Shown: piece after piece, positions 25,251-36,770 of the stretch | How the letters are laid out: every line of letters begins with the position of its first letter | Position numbering within the stretch: position 1 is the first letter of the stretch | NCBI GenBank assembly: GCA_005784505.1 | Contig: VCAZ01000041.1 | Location: 1,719,501-1,783,500, forward strand | Length of the DNA stretch: 64,000 nucleotides | Source: Bagarius yarrelli | Lineage: Eukaryota > Chordata > Actinopteri > Siluriformes > Sisoridae | Direction: 5' to 3' | Translations under genes and position numbers: made by a program | The notes under the pieces: model-generated | The model's input: the letters and a program-made list of their open reading frames with translations, nothing else | The model's database searches: none | What the model was told of the DNA's origin: nothing

Positions 25251-26264
25251 AGGAAAGTGGTAGCTCAGTTGTTAAGGTGTTGGACTGCTTATTTTTATTA
25301 CTATAAAAATAACTTTTATTTTAGTTATTTTATTATGAAATGTCGCCACCTTTAAACCACTAATCATTATCTTTAACCTAATGACTTTATTCATTTACTT
25401 CTGTATGATGGATTTCCTTTATAACTCCCACTAAAGTTAATTTCTTATTATGTTATGGTGTGTGTTATTTTTATTATGTGCTATGTCTACCGTATTTATA
25501 ACTAATTTCCAAACACTTAGTTATCTGGGCTTATAGAAGATTGAAAAATAAAATGCAAAAATCGCGTTAAAGCAAAAGTAGCGTTAGCCTAGCTTTTGCT
25601 CCTCAGATGCTAATACCGTACCTTCAGGCGTTTTTCCTATACACATATTTAGTTTCGATTTTCTTTGTCATTTCTGCTTTTATAAAGTCTAAAGCATCAC
25701 AGCTTTCAGGTTTTTTTCCTCCTCTCGTAATCCTGATTCAATGGCTGCATGGAGATTTTACACGCTCTTTGTCTGCTTAGTTTCCTCCAGGTTCTCCGGT
25801 TTCCTACCACCTCCCAAAAACATGTGACTCTGCTGATACTTTTCTTAAAGTTTATTGTCAATAAAAGCTGCTGTTACGTGAGTTGCTGCGTAAGATGACT
25901 TTAGCAGATATGGTAATAATTTTCCGAATGTGATGTGACCTCATTGACTGCCTTCACGTTGCATCAGCTTCATTGTTACTTCGAGAAGCACAACGCGACA
26001 GGATGCGGCTTCCGGCTTTTGTGTGGTCAGTCAGCAGTTACTTATAGTACAGTGTTGTTTTTGTGGTGCTCTACTATTTTTTTTTTTACAATCTGAGTAA
26101 TGTTTAACTTTAGACTTTTAAGTAATAGAAATGCTTTCGAGAGCGGAAAGCGATCACACGCTATGATTAGCTTTATAATGACTTGTTTGTTTGGAAATAT
26201 GGATTCCAAGGTTAAGCTACTTAATTTCGTCGAATATAGATTTAGCTAGCATGTAGCTAACAGT

Positions 26265-26722
26265 TAGGGCTGTAAATTATTCAATCGTACCCTTTTTCGT
26301 GCAAATAACTGTGATTAATCTGCACATTTTTAAAATCAAATTAAACATAAAACACTATTTATTTTGTTTAACATGTTTGTTTATTTTTTATGGATATGAT
26401 GCGCAGTTGTACCCAAGTAATAATGCGTGCTTACTGATGTCCAGTGGTTCCCCCTGTCAAAGCAACACTCTCTGCTTGTGATAGCAGCTCTACTTTGCTT
26501 TTTATTTCATGAATCCTGGAATTCTCGTGAAAGCTTGCGTCATTTTACGTCAGATATTAAGTGTGATAAACGACTACGTGCCACTAGCCCATCTGTGTGA
26601 TGTAATTTACATGTTTTATGCGTTTTAGGATTTTTGCGTTATTTGTGTTAAGTTGTTTTAACGTGATAAGGATTTTATATTAATCGCATGCATTAGCGCG
26701 TTAACGTTGACAGCTCTAATAA
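26265..26722. mobile_element. MITE with GGGCTGT/ACAGCTC ends
   Basis: Left end TTAGGGCTGTAAATTATTCA and right end reverse complement TTAGAGCTGTCAACGTTAAC pair, and internal AT-rich sequence includes ATTAATCGCATGCATTAGCG. About 455 bp, non-coding; consistent with a non-autonomous hAT-type element. Confidence 0.55.
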
Positions 26723-26748
26723 TACATATTACAGCAATGGACAGTGAA

Positions 26749-27075
26749 AAGAGCAGCACGGTGGCTTAGTGGTCAGCACGGTTGCCTCACAGCAAGATGG
26801 CAGGGGCCTTTCTGTGTGGAGTTTGCGTGTTCTCCCTGTGCTTGCGTGGGTTTACTCCAGTTTCCACATTCCAAAAATATGTATATTAGGTGGATTGGTG
26901 ATTCCAAATTGCCCATAGACATGAACGTGTGTGTGTCTGACCCGGTGATGAACTGGCGAACAGTACCCCTACTGCCTTTTGCCCTTTCAGAGACGGCTGG
27001 GATAAACTCCAGCAGATCCCTGTGAACCCGAATTAAAAAATAAGCGGGTATAGAAGATGAATAAATAAATAGACG
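26749..27075 (+). mobile_element. SINE, family B
   Basis: 'AGCACGGTGGCTTAGTGGTC' head, 'GTGTTCTCCCTGTGCTTGCG' middle and 'AAGCGGGTATAGAAGATGAA' end. Frames through it are artefacts. Confidence 0.85.
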
Positions 27076-27079
27076 GTGG

Positions 27080-27780
27080 AAATAACTACGCTTGAAGATG
27101 TTAATAAATGACTAAAACCACTGTAGGCGTCATTACATAACACAGAATAAAGTATGATGGTGGAGAAGAAGTACAGAGGGCATTAAAAGAGTCCTCTTTT
27201 TCTTGACGTTTACCGAAAAAGATGTGTCTGGATGGGATTTCTAAACAGTCCAAAACATCCAGGATTCTGTTTTTGATTTCTACAAATTTTTATTCACCTC
27301 TCTTTTAAATCCCGCCTTTCACATGCCACCATTGGTCAGTCATGTACTTAAACATTGGTCAAACTGCATCTCAGTCATTCACCCTTGCACCACGTCAAGA
27401 ACTCGTATTAGAACATAGGCCTTGATTTGATTCCACTGCCTTATTTAGTCGCTGTGCTACAGCACTGCTTTCCAGGAAAGAGTGTGTTCTCTTTCTCTGT
27501 CTGGTATGTTTGTTCCCTGGACTCTGGATGACTCTGTTTGGATAGACTCCTGCATCCACACTAAATGATGTCCGGAGAATGTAGCACACGACTGCTGTAG
27601 TGGATATTAAACACTGGCCATAATGGAAGATGTTTAAAAAACTAGTTGCTAGACATCCCATAACAATGATCTCTATTTGTGTAGAAGATGTTTGAGGAAT
27701 CTGTGCTTTCTGTATTACAGATTTGATCATACAGTCATATAGTATCATGTAAAAATCATGTATATAACATAAGGAGTGGC
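27080..27780. other. spacer, no recognised gene
   Basis: A 117-codon minus-strand frame (27748-27395) has no recognised domain. Confidence 0.5.
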
Positions 27781-27784
27781 CTCA

Positions 27785-27950
<166 letters not shown>

Positions 27951-28061
27951 CCCAAAATAGTTCAAATAATATATCCATTTGGCTGTCTGTCTGTCCGTCT
28001 GTCTATAAATAAATAGACGGATAGATACAAAAATAAACCTTTATCTTATTTTTATATAATT

Positions 28062-28145
28062 AAGTGTTTAGGGTCTTGCTCAGGGGCCCAGCAGTGGCAG
28101 TTTGGTGTTGCTGGGATTTGAACCCTAATCTTTTGGTCTCACGCA
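28062..28145 (-). mobile_element. V-SINE-like fragment
   Basis: 'GGTCTTGCTCAGGGGCCCAG' and 'GGGATTTGAACCC'. Confidence 0.85.
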
Positions 28146-28521
28146 GTGCTCAAAGTCATCAAAAGACTATCATAGAGCTGTGACTCTTTTGAGATGAGTT
28201 TTATGATGTGTAAAATCAAATTGGTAGCCATAAACATCCATTAATTGTTAGCTACATTGCCGTCATAGTACCAGTGCACCCTTGAAAAAGCCGTTGTATC
28301 TTGGCTAATCCACTGTATTTAGTCTAGAAGGGAGTGTGTGTACAGTCTTATTTAAACGAGTGATCATTTAAAGCGACGCTCTTCATTGTACCACATTCTT
28401 TGTTTTACAAGCTGCTCTGCAAAAATTACGCGAAATGTCATATAACATTTCAAACGCCATTAGGAACAAGAGCGCTGTTTTATGAGCACTTTCACTTTTA
28501 CATCACCTTTGCTCCCCATTA

Positions 28522-28549
28522 TGTGTGTGTGTGTGTGTGTGTGTGTGTG
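28522..28549 (+). repeat. (TG)n microsatellite
   Basis: About 14 TG units. Confidence 0.95.
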
Positions 28550-28959
28550 GACAATATGATGTAAACCATTCTTTTAGTCCCAAAGTGTGATGGTGCATTT
28601 AGGAGGTGAGGCAGGTCGTGAACCCACCTCTGGAGGTCACAAGTGAACCCGAAGAGACAGGAAATGGCTCCAGTGTGACAGAACAGGGTGAGCAGAAGGT
28701 CTTTGATCTTCTCTGAAGTGATTTACACTGTCACTCAGACCTCCCCGGGTTAGAGATTGATTTTAGTTTATGTCTGCAAAAAATGTTGAGGCAGCAGGGT
28801 GAATTTCAATATCAGGGGAAAAAGGGGGCACCGGTGACATGTTTAATTATTATTATTATTATAGATGCTTTTTATCTATTAGTTGTAGCAATTGGAGGAC
28901 AATACATTAAAGGTACAATAGGTGATTGTCTTCAGAAACATTTTTTTGGTTGTTTGTAT

Positions 28960-29068
28960 ATGGACCTACGATGGAGTGGGGACCTGTCCAGGGTGACCCC
29001 TGCCTTTCACCCAGATCCAGCAGATCCCTGATTAGAAATAAGCGGGTAAAGACAATGGATGGATAGTA
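28960..29068 (+). mobile_element. SINE, family B, 3' part
   Basis: 'GGGGACCTGTCCAGGGTGAC' to 'AAGCGGGTAAAGACAATGGA' and TGGATAG. An (ATT)n patch lies near 28845. Confidence 0.8.
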
Positions 29069-29552
29069 GAATCTTATTATAGTGAATGTCACAGTGACGA
29101 ATGGAAGCTAAAATATGACATACTGTTTTAATTGCTGAAACACAACAGTTTGATTAACGAGTTTTTTTTTGTTTGGAAAGCCGGGCTGATGTGCAGCTGT
29201 TTATATTGTTCCTTTGGATTGTGCACAACTATGTTACTGAAATGGTAAAACAGACGGGAGACTGGGCTTTGTGTGTGTGCATGTCAGAGTGTTTACACAA
29301 AACATATTTTGTCTTTCACTTTAGGATCGTTTCTCATGGGGAAAGTCAAGATCAGTCCAAATCAGATTAGAATTTAAACACCCTCATTAGTGCCCTTAAA
29401 ACGAGGGTGCAATTTCGACTCATTACTGTCTGCCTTCGAAAGAACACAAAGTTCATCCTGTAGCTGAAAAGTGACATCTTAGCAGGTAAAATATAGTAAA
29501 CTTTATTTCATTAAAGAAGTAATTATAAATTAAATATTAATACACATAGGTT

Positions 29553-29660
29553 GGTAGAGTATCATCACCAAGTTGCCACTGATGGGCCCCTGAGCAAGGC
29601 CCTTAACTTCAAATTGCTCAGTTGTATAAAAGAGATAAATGTAAGTCGCTCTGGAAAAGT
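29553..29660 (+). mobile_element. V-SINE-like fragment
   Basis: 'GCCACTGATGGGCCCCTGAG' centre to 'AAGTCGCTCTGGAAAAG' tail. Confidence 0.88.
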
Positions 29661-29957
29661 ATTAATATTTAGAGTTACTTGAGTAACAGAGTAATAAAAC
29701 ATGAAATAATAAGATTACTCAAGTAGTGAGTTATTAGTTACTTTAGATCTGATTAAATAAAGGGAAAATCCTGAATTCGGAAAAGAACCCCAACAATCAC
29801 AACTACATAAAATCTGGGATTTTATAGAAATTTACGGTAAGATTATTATCGAGAGCCTCCTGACAGGTAGCATCTCTTCCTGGTTCAGAAACAGCATCAT
29901 GCATGACAGGCAAGCCCTACAGAGGGTTCTGTAGTCAGCTGAACATACCTTTCACAT

Positions 29958-30060
29958 TGATGATTCCAAATTGCCCATAGGAGTGAGTGTGAGTGTGTAT
30001 TTGTTGTTTGTCTGTATGTGGTCCTGTGATGGACTGGCGACCTGGTGTTGGTTGTTTAGC
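29958..30060 (+). mobile_element. SINE, family B, middle part
   Basis: 'TCCAAATTGCCCATAGGAGT' and 'CCTGTGATGGACTGGCGACC'. Confidence 0.7.
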
Positions 30061-30262
30061 TCCTTGTCCTACAGGACATCTACAGCAAGCCGTGCTGGAC
30101 CAGGGCCAGGAAGACCTCAGCCATCAAAATAATGGACTCTTTACTCTGTTGTGTTCAGGACATACTGGGACTTTCTGTCAGAGATTTCTCTCTGTTCCAT
30201 CGTCTCTCTGCACAATTATTTGCACAAATAAAAAAAAATTCCCTAATATTATGTTAACGTGG

Positions 30263-30512
30263 GCAACACGGTGGCCTAGTGGTTAGAACTGTTGCCTCAA
30301 AGCAAAAAGAACCAGGGTTTGATTTGCAGGCAGGGGCCTTTTTGTGTGGAGTTTGTATGTTTTCATAGGTGTGAGTGTGTGTATGGCCCTGGAATAGACT
30401 GGTGACCTGACCAGGGTGTCCCCCTCCTGTCTTTCGCTCTTTCCGACGGCTGGGATAGACTCCAACAGATCTCTGTGACCCCGAATTAGGGAATAAGCGG
30501 GTATATATAATG
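30263..30512 (+). mobile_element. SINE, family B
   Basis: 'ACACGGTGGCCTAGTGGTTA' head to 'GAATAAGCGGGTATATATAA' end, with an internal deletion. Confidence 0.85.
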
Positions 30513-30618
30513 TGCAAATAATCAAGGATTGACAATTATTAGTCATACTGGAGGCACAGATGGGCCCCTAAAGGATTTGGCCAGCCCTGGATCAAAGACA
30601 TGCCTTGTAGAACATCTC

Positions 30619-30620
<2 letters not shown>

Positions 30621-30676
<56 letters not shown>

Positions 30677-30678
30677 GT
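30621..30678 (+). repeat. (TG)n microsatellite
   Basis: About 26 TG units then GCGTGTG. Confidence 0.97.
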
Positions 30679-31658
30679 AAGATTGAACTCTTTTTAACAT
30701 GCAGTAATAGTGAATCCTGTCTGTCAATAGGTGTCTCTAGATTATAAACTGCGGAACTTCTCCAATCGGTTCCTGTTGTAGCGAGAAGCTCGTTCACATG
30801 GTACCGTAACCCAGGGCGATTCTTTCCACTTGTCATCAGCACCTGTTTTTTCTCAACGTCATGTTTCTTCGAGGAAGTTATTCCGCTGCTCCAAGCAAAA
30901 CATTGTTTTTTGCTGCCAATTTATATATGTAAGTGATCTAAATCTGCTTAAACTGTATAATCTGGTGTTTGTCATGAAGTATAGTCTGAAGACCCACATT
31001 CCTTTATTCCAGCCTGGAGAAAAAGCCATAGGCTTAAGAGCTTTATGGGAAGAGCAGAGGAGATGTTCTAGCACTTGTATGAGCTCCTTTTAGAAAAGCT
31101 TAAACATCTGTCCACTTTCAAATTCTCCAGTGTTTAAAAGCCATCGGCTTCTCAAGATTTTATTTACTATTGGGAATCTGGGAATCTGGGAATATTTTTA
31201 GATTTGAAGTAACTACAGCCACTTTTTTTCTCACAGGACTTATGAACTCTTTGCTCTTTTGGAACAGTGGCTGTTGTGGGAACATCAGTGTGAGTGTGAG
31301 ATGTATGTTTACCGTCATTGGTTCTTCTGCAGTTAAACTGTCATCACAGAATGAAGGATGGACTGATCTTCTCTCTGCTTCTCCTCAACACTTCCTGTCC
31401 ATTTTTTTCTAGATTTGTGGTCTAAAAGAACCATATATCAGCTCGACATTAATGCATGGAAAACTTAAAGCTCGTTACTTCCCTCTAGTGGCCATAGATA
31501 TTTATTACACTCACTCTGCTTTCTTTCTTTCTTTTTTAAAATGAAAATTCCATATGCAATTTTTAATTACAATTAAGACAATTTTAATTACAATGAAGAC
31601 AATTTTAATTACAATTGATTACAACTATGCCTAAATTGTATTTACTATTTTTTAAAGT

Positions 31659-31676
31659 ATATCTATCTATCCAGTA

Positions 31677-31747
<71 letters not shown>
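31659..31747 (+). repeat. (ATCT)n microsatellite with SINE head
   Basis: About 20 ATCT units followed at 31754-31800 by the head of a family B SINE ('GGTTGGCACGGTTGCTTCAC'). Confidence 0.95.
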
Positions 31748-31799
31748 ATAATAGGAGCAGCACAATGGCTTAGCGGTTGGCACGGTTGCTTCACAGCAA

Positions 31800-33075
31800 T
31801 AAGTATATAAATACATCGGCACATACCAAATAACCAGCCCAGTTAAAAGTACATGCAAAAATACTGAAATGTAGAAATTACTAAAACAACTGGATGTATT
31901 AAAATATATTAATAAAGTGAAATATTAAACCATGCAAAATTATTGGAACATGTTAAATTACTGGAGCACAAGAATTTACTAGAACATGCAAAAATAAATA
32001 AATATTGGAACACAATAAAACACTGAAAACATACAAATGTATTTAAAGACAAAAAGATTTGGGACACACAAAAGTATTAAAACGTGTAAACGTGTTGGAA
32101 TATACCATAAAATATTGGAGCCACCAAAAAAATAAAATCAAATAAATTGACAAAAAGGAGGATAAATCTGACATTTGACCAATAATACAGCGAGCATTAA
32201 TAATCCTATCTCATCTCAGATCATTTATTTCAATCAGTTTTTAATTCAAAACATTTTTTCTGAGGTAGTTTTAGATGCTAATGCTCGATTATTAGCCTTA
32301 TTTTCAACACCATTTTCTTGTATTAGCATACACTTTATTGTTAGCGTACGCTCCCGCATTAGCATACACTTCAGTATTAGCGTTCTACGCAGGATTAGCA
32401 TACCCTTTAAGCATTCTGCGGTCATTTACACTCAAGTGTGCTTTTCACATCCACACATTCCCGTCTATTCATCACGTCCTCACGTTTCCACTCAGAGGGA
32501 CGAACCAACACAGGCTAGGTATCACCCCAGGGTCATGCCCCTTCTGTTTTTTTTTAGCTATTGACACACTCAATAGGTGATATTGTCACGCACACTCACC
32601 TCAAAAGCATTTTAAGTGCTGAAGTACGCCTCATCAACTTACACCTTGTGCGGCGTTTTATAAAGGACATCCTTGTAGGATGTGAGATTAACACTTGTTA
32701 TTTGCATGAGCAGAAATGCTAATCAAAAGGTTTAAAAACACCTGGAAAACAAGCTTCTGATCATGTAGCGAGCGCCCGTGTGTGTGTGTGTGTGTGTGTC
32801 TGCTTAACATATGAATCACAGACAAGCATTAGAGCAGATTGTGATGAAAAAGACATAATACTAGCGCCATTACAACACATGCTAATGTTCTTTTACAGCC
32901 CTTTTACAGGCCCCTAACATTTACCTGCATTAATTTCCCAATTCTTTCTTAAACTTAACATTTTTTAAGTAATGTTAAGTTTGAAAATAATTGTATCAGA
33001 TGTGGGTTTTTTTTTAAATGTAATGGAAAGTAAAAACTGTAGTTAAAGATAAATTATTCTGTTTTTTAAATTCAT
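31800..33075. other. AT-rich spacer, no gene seen
   Basis: Small imperfect tandem of GTATTAGCATACACTT-like units at 32318-32410. (TG)n at 32781-32798. Confidence 0.6.
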
Positions 33076-33079
33076 TCCA

Positions 33080-33345
33080 GGCAGCACACTGGCTTAGTGG
33101 TTAGCACTGTTGCCTCACAGCAAGAAGAACCCGGCTTTGATTCCTGTGCAGGGGTCTTTCTGTGTGGAGTTTGCATGTTCTCCCCGTGCTTGCGTGGGTT
33201 TACTCCGGGTTCTCCGGATTCCTCCCGCAGTCCAAAAACATGTATGTTAGATTAAATGGTGATTCTAAATTGCCCATAGAAGTGAGTGTGTGTGTGGCCC
33301 TGTGATGGACTGGTGACCTGTACAGGGTGTAACTCTCCTGTCTTT
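33080..33345 (+). mobile_element. SINE, family B (3'-truncated)
   Basis: 'GCAGCACACTGGCTTAGTGG', 'GTGTGGAGTTTGCATGTTCT', 'CCGGATTCCTCCCGCAGTCC' and 'GATGGACTGGTGACCTGTAC'. Confidence 0.9.
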
Positions 33346-34615
33346 TGCTCTACAGACACCACTAAGCCACTATTAGACCTGATTACAGGTTCCTAACGCA
33401 GTATTTGACCTTCAGGAACAGAGTGTTATGACTTAAGGTCAGTCTATCTGTTCTCTGTGCTTTGTTTTCAGTTCTAAGAAGTCAGTGTTACATTTGTTTC
33501 ACTGTAAAATCACAGAACAATATATTGTTAACAACGTTTTGTGTAAATCAAAGGATAGAAACTTTACGTCAAACTATTTTAGACGAAACGCCGCCCTAAG
33601 TCAGGTTGAAACCCCTTCCCGCCTCATTCCAACACCCAAACACACATCCCAAGCACAGAAAAGGAGATGTCTTCTGTTGTAAACGCCATCATTTAATCAG
33701 ATTACATGCTCTAAGTGACAGTTAATAGAATAATTAAAGAATAAAAAAATATTGTTTAATATCAAAGAAATTAACAAACTTAGTGGATTAGCATAAAATA
33801 TCGAACAAGTACCATAAAAATCTTCATTTTTTAGGTAAATTATGAAAAAATAATCAGCGTTATGCTTCAGCTCAACATTAACTTAACATTAATACTACTG
33901 TAGCTGAATGAACAAAAATCCTCACAGTCACATGACCCAATCTAGTGGAAAAAACAAATGTGTAGGTAATAAAGTAAAGATGTTCCAATACGTCTGTCAC
34001 TGATTTATTTTATGCTAATCAATCCCACATGTTTGTTCTTTTTTTGATTCCCTTTCACTCTCCAATCACCATTTTAATTGAAACCTCTTACTCGAGACAA
34101 AGGCTACTATAATTAATATTGTGTTAATCTTTCGAGCAACTTCACAAACCTGGTACACAGGGTTCAAAGATGAAAGCGGCGCAGAGCAGAAAGCACAGAT
34201 TTGATAGATGAATTAATTCCCTTTTTTTGGGTGAGGATGAATTGCCCTGGTTGAAGTGAAGCACCGAGGCTCCTTTCAGTATTTGATTTAGAAAACAAAA
34301 GCTCGGTAGATGAGTTGCGAGCTCACCGGTTATTAAAACCGTATTCACACAGATTCACTACAGTCGATCTTAAGTGTACACGACTAAAGAGTTCATGGAT
34401 ATGAAAGATGACAAATGTATTTTGTTTAAAAGCACTGAACGATAATTGACAATTTGGTTTATTTGAATCTCCTAATTAACTACCCAGAGACTCAACACTA
34501 TGAGCCACAACTGCTGTAATATCTAGCTGGTGTTAGTTGTTTTACAACTACTGTCGATAGCCAGGGATAATTGTGGTAGCTATCAAAGTGCTTACTACAT
34601 AGTTATTAATTTATA
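33345..34615. other. spacer, no recognised gene
   Basis: A Tc1-like patch at about 33900-33960 ('AGTCACATGACCCAATCTAG'); otherwise nothing identified. Confidence 0.5.
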
Positions 34616-34619
34616 AACT

Positions 34620-34790
34620 CTATGGCCAGGAAAGTGTGGACATCCTGGACATCCATGACCAGGACACTCACATAAATGTGTCTTTCTCAACCTGTTACAA
34701 CAAAGTCTGAAGCACACTTGTATGTTGTAGTGTTACATTATTCCTTCACTGAGACTAAGTGTTGTAGACTCGGGACATAGGGAAAGTAGA
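34620..34790 (+). mobile_element. Tc1-like 5' fragment
   Basis: 'GGCCAGGAAAGTGTGGACAT' and 'AGCACACTTGTATGTTGTAG' match the 5' half of the element at 18520. Confidence 0.55.
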
Positions 34791-34799
34791 CTCAGGACA

Positions 34800-35800
34800 A
34801 TGGTGTTGGAATCAAACAGATCAGTTTATTCAACAGGATCGAAAAAAACAGAACTTAGGTGATGGGTTTCAGAGTCTTTAGAATAAACGAGGAACTTAGT
34901 GAATACAGGATTACCCAGAATAGCTGGCCCACAGGAATACTTGGAAAGCCATCGGAGCACTCGGGCAGTCCTTAGAGTCAGTAACCCTTTCACTGGAAGT
35001 CCGTAGAAGTCTTTGAGAGACATGAGACACTCAGGGACGAAGCGATGCGAGGTGAGTCCCTTTTCTATCAGTCAAGACCAGACAAGGAACCGGAAAGATG
35101 GAATGTGTTCAACATTGTTCCAGTATAACAATGTCTCTGGTAAAAAGTGTTTATTTGAGTGACTGTGAAAAGTTTTTACAATGCGACTTAACACAATTGA
35201 TAAAAAAACAACAACTGCAATGGTGTTGCTTTAATACTTTATTACTTCTAGATTAACCTAAAACAAGCGATTGTTATAAATCCTGGTTGCACTTAAGTAA
35301 GAGCTTCACCTTCCAGCTCTGTGATTGTATTGGTGCTCTTTTTAGTCGTAATCATCTACGAATAAACATCATTGATGTACAGTCGCCCTGTTGAACAAGC
35401 AGACGGCGTAAGAAAGTAGGAGCTCCATTCACCTTCTCTTCCCACAAATCCACTACGAATATAAATCATTTCTATACAAAGGAGAATTAAAGCTGAAACA
35501 ATCTGGCATCTCTGCGGCTTTATCTGTGTTTAGACTCCGCCGATCAAGCAGCACGGAGAGACTGAAGGACAGTGTGCAAGAAAAGAGATAAGATTAATCA
35601 ACGAAAAGTATGTGATTACAGAGGATTATTTATAACCAAACATAGAAAATAAATATCATAGTCATTATTAAGTGCGGTTTAGAAATAACAAGTCAAAAAA
35701 AAGTAAAACAAGAAATAACAGAAGAAAATTATTACGAGACGGTAGAGACATTCGGGAAGGAAATGATGTACCGTAGCTATTCAGGAGTCACTGCTTGAAT
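34800..35800. other. spacer downstream of the Islet gene
   Basis: No further Islet exon was identified. Minus-strand AATAAA signals fall near 35238 and 35152, possible polyadenylation signals for the Islet transcript. Confidence 0.4.
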
Positions 35801-35801
35801 T

Positions 35802-35927
35802 TCAATGTCTGAATTTAAGAGACTTGTCAGGAGTCTCTGTGATTGATGGGAGAGTCCTGCGGGTCCGGTGGGTGCCATTACTGTGTTTACACTTCGGAGG
35901 TTTCTGAGGCGTCACAGCTGACTGCGG
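35802..35927 (-). CDS. isl1-like: candidate last exon of the Islet gene
   Basis: A T-rich tract and AG precede position 35927, and the frame runs 41 codons to TGA at 35804-35802. Exon 4 ends in phase 0 and this frame also starts in phase 0, so the two join cleanly (a second in-phase AG lies 6 bp further in). The peptide contains HSNGT and then L-x-S followed by ETPDKSL, which loosely aligns with the Islet C-terminal pattern SNGT...L-x-S...DTPNSM. If correct the protein is about 293 residues, shorter than the usual 350 or so. It would lack the Islet segment around PPWK that binds LHX3. No exon with that segment was seen between 36770 and 35930, which is largely SINE sequence. This is an inference from a weak similarity. 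Confidence 0.35.
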   Translation of the reverse strand, partial: PQSAVTPQKPPKCKHSNGTHRTRRTLPSITETPDKSLKFRH

Positions 35928-35970
35928 CTTAAAATTAAATAAAATTTAATCCATCCCATAATCAATCTGG

Positions 35971-36110
35971 GGGGAAGTGGTAGCTCAGTGGTTAAGGTAT
36001 TGGACTGCTAATTGGAAGATCAGGGTTTGATTCTTAGCACCACCAAGCTGCCACCGCTGGGCCTTTTAACCCCCTAATTACTCAGTTGTGTAAAAGAGAT
36101 AAATGTATTC
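35971..36110 (+). mobile_element. V-SINE-like element
   Basis: 'GGGAAGTGGTAGCTCAGTGG' head, 'GGTTTGATTCTTAGCACCAC' and 'TGCCACCGCTGGGCC'. Confidence 0.92.
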
Positions 36111-36149
36111 ATAAACTTATTGCTAATATGGATTTAATCACAGTGCTAA

Positions 36150-36475
36150 AGGTTCTGATTGGGGCAGCGTGAGTGGTAAGGGGGGGTTGCATTGTTGCCT
36201 CACAGCAAAAAGGTCTCAGGTATGTTTATCCTGCAGGGGTATTTCTGTGTGTTGGTTTACTTCGGGTAGTCTGGTTTTCTCCAACAGTCCAAAAACGTGT
36301 ATGTTAGGTCGATTGGTGATTCATAATTGCCAATTGGGTAAGTGTGAGTGTGTGTGGTTGTTTGTCTGTATTTTGCCCAACAATGGACTGGCGACCTGTG
36401 CAGGGTGACCCCTACCTTTAACCCAAGGACTGCTGGAATAGACTCCAGCAGATCCCCGTGACCCTGATCAGGAAT
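36150..36475 (+). mobile_element. SINE, family B
   Basis: 'GTTGCATTGTTGCCTCACAG', 'TTCATAATTGCC' and 'CAATGGACTGGCGACCTGTG' to 'GATCCCCGTGACCCTGATCA'. It lies in the Islet intron if the 35.8-kb exon is real. Confidence 0.85.
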
Positions 36476-36649
36476 AGATATAAAAGTTCTGACTGACCAA
36501 AGATCTATGATGTCATGGAAAATCAGGCCTTATAAACATATATAGAGTCTGTGGAATGTAGACTTATGAGAATTTACAGCCCTTAGGGGGTAAAAACTAT
36601 TTGAAAAAAACTGCTTTCAACCAGAAACTTACGATTAGGTCATGTTCCG

Positions 36650-36751
36650 AAAAATATATGAAACACTATGGGAAGTCATCATTCAGTCATGATTTTAGCC
36701 CCGCCCAAAAATCCTAACCACGAAAATGATGAAAAAGTCAGAAGTCAGTAA
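36650..36751 (-). repeat. inverted repeat arm A, Islet intron after exon 4
   Basis: About 100 bp whose reverse complement matches 37742-37828, including the shared core TTTTTGGGCGGGGCTAAAAT and CCCATAGTGTTTCATATATT. The match shows about three or four substitutions, single-base gaps and one gap of about 14 bp. The arm starts only about 20 bp past the exon 4 donor. Confidence 0.9.
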
Positions 36752-36770
36752 ACATCTTGCGTTGGCCTAC

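Noticed and set aside
35300..35345. Minus-strand QSWKVKLLL as the missing Islet PPWK exon
   Set aside because: It lies beyond the stop of the candidate last exon, lacks the PP and the following conserved residues, and has no clear acceptor.
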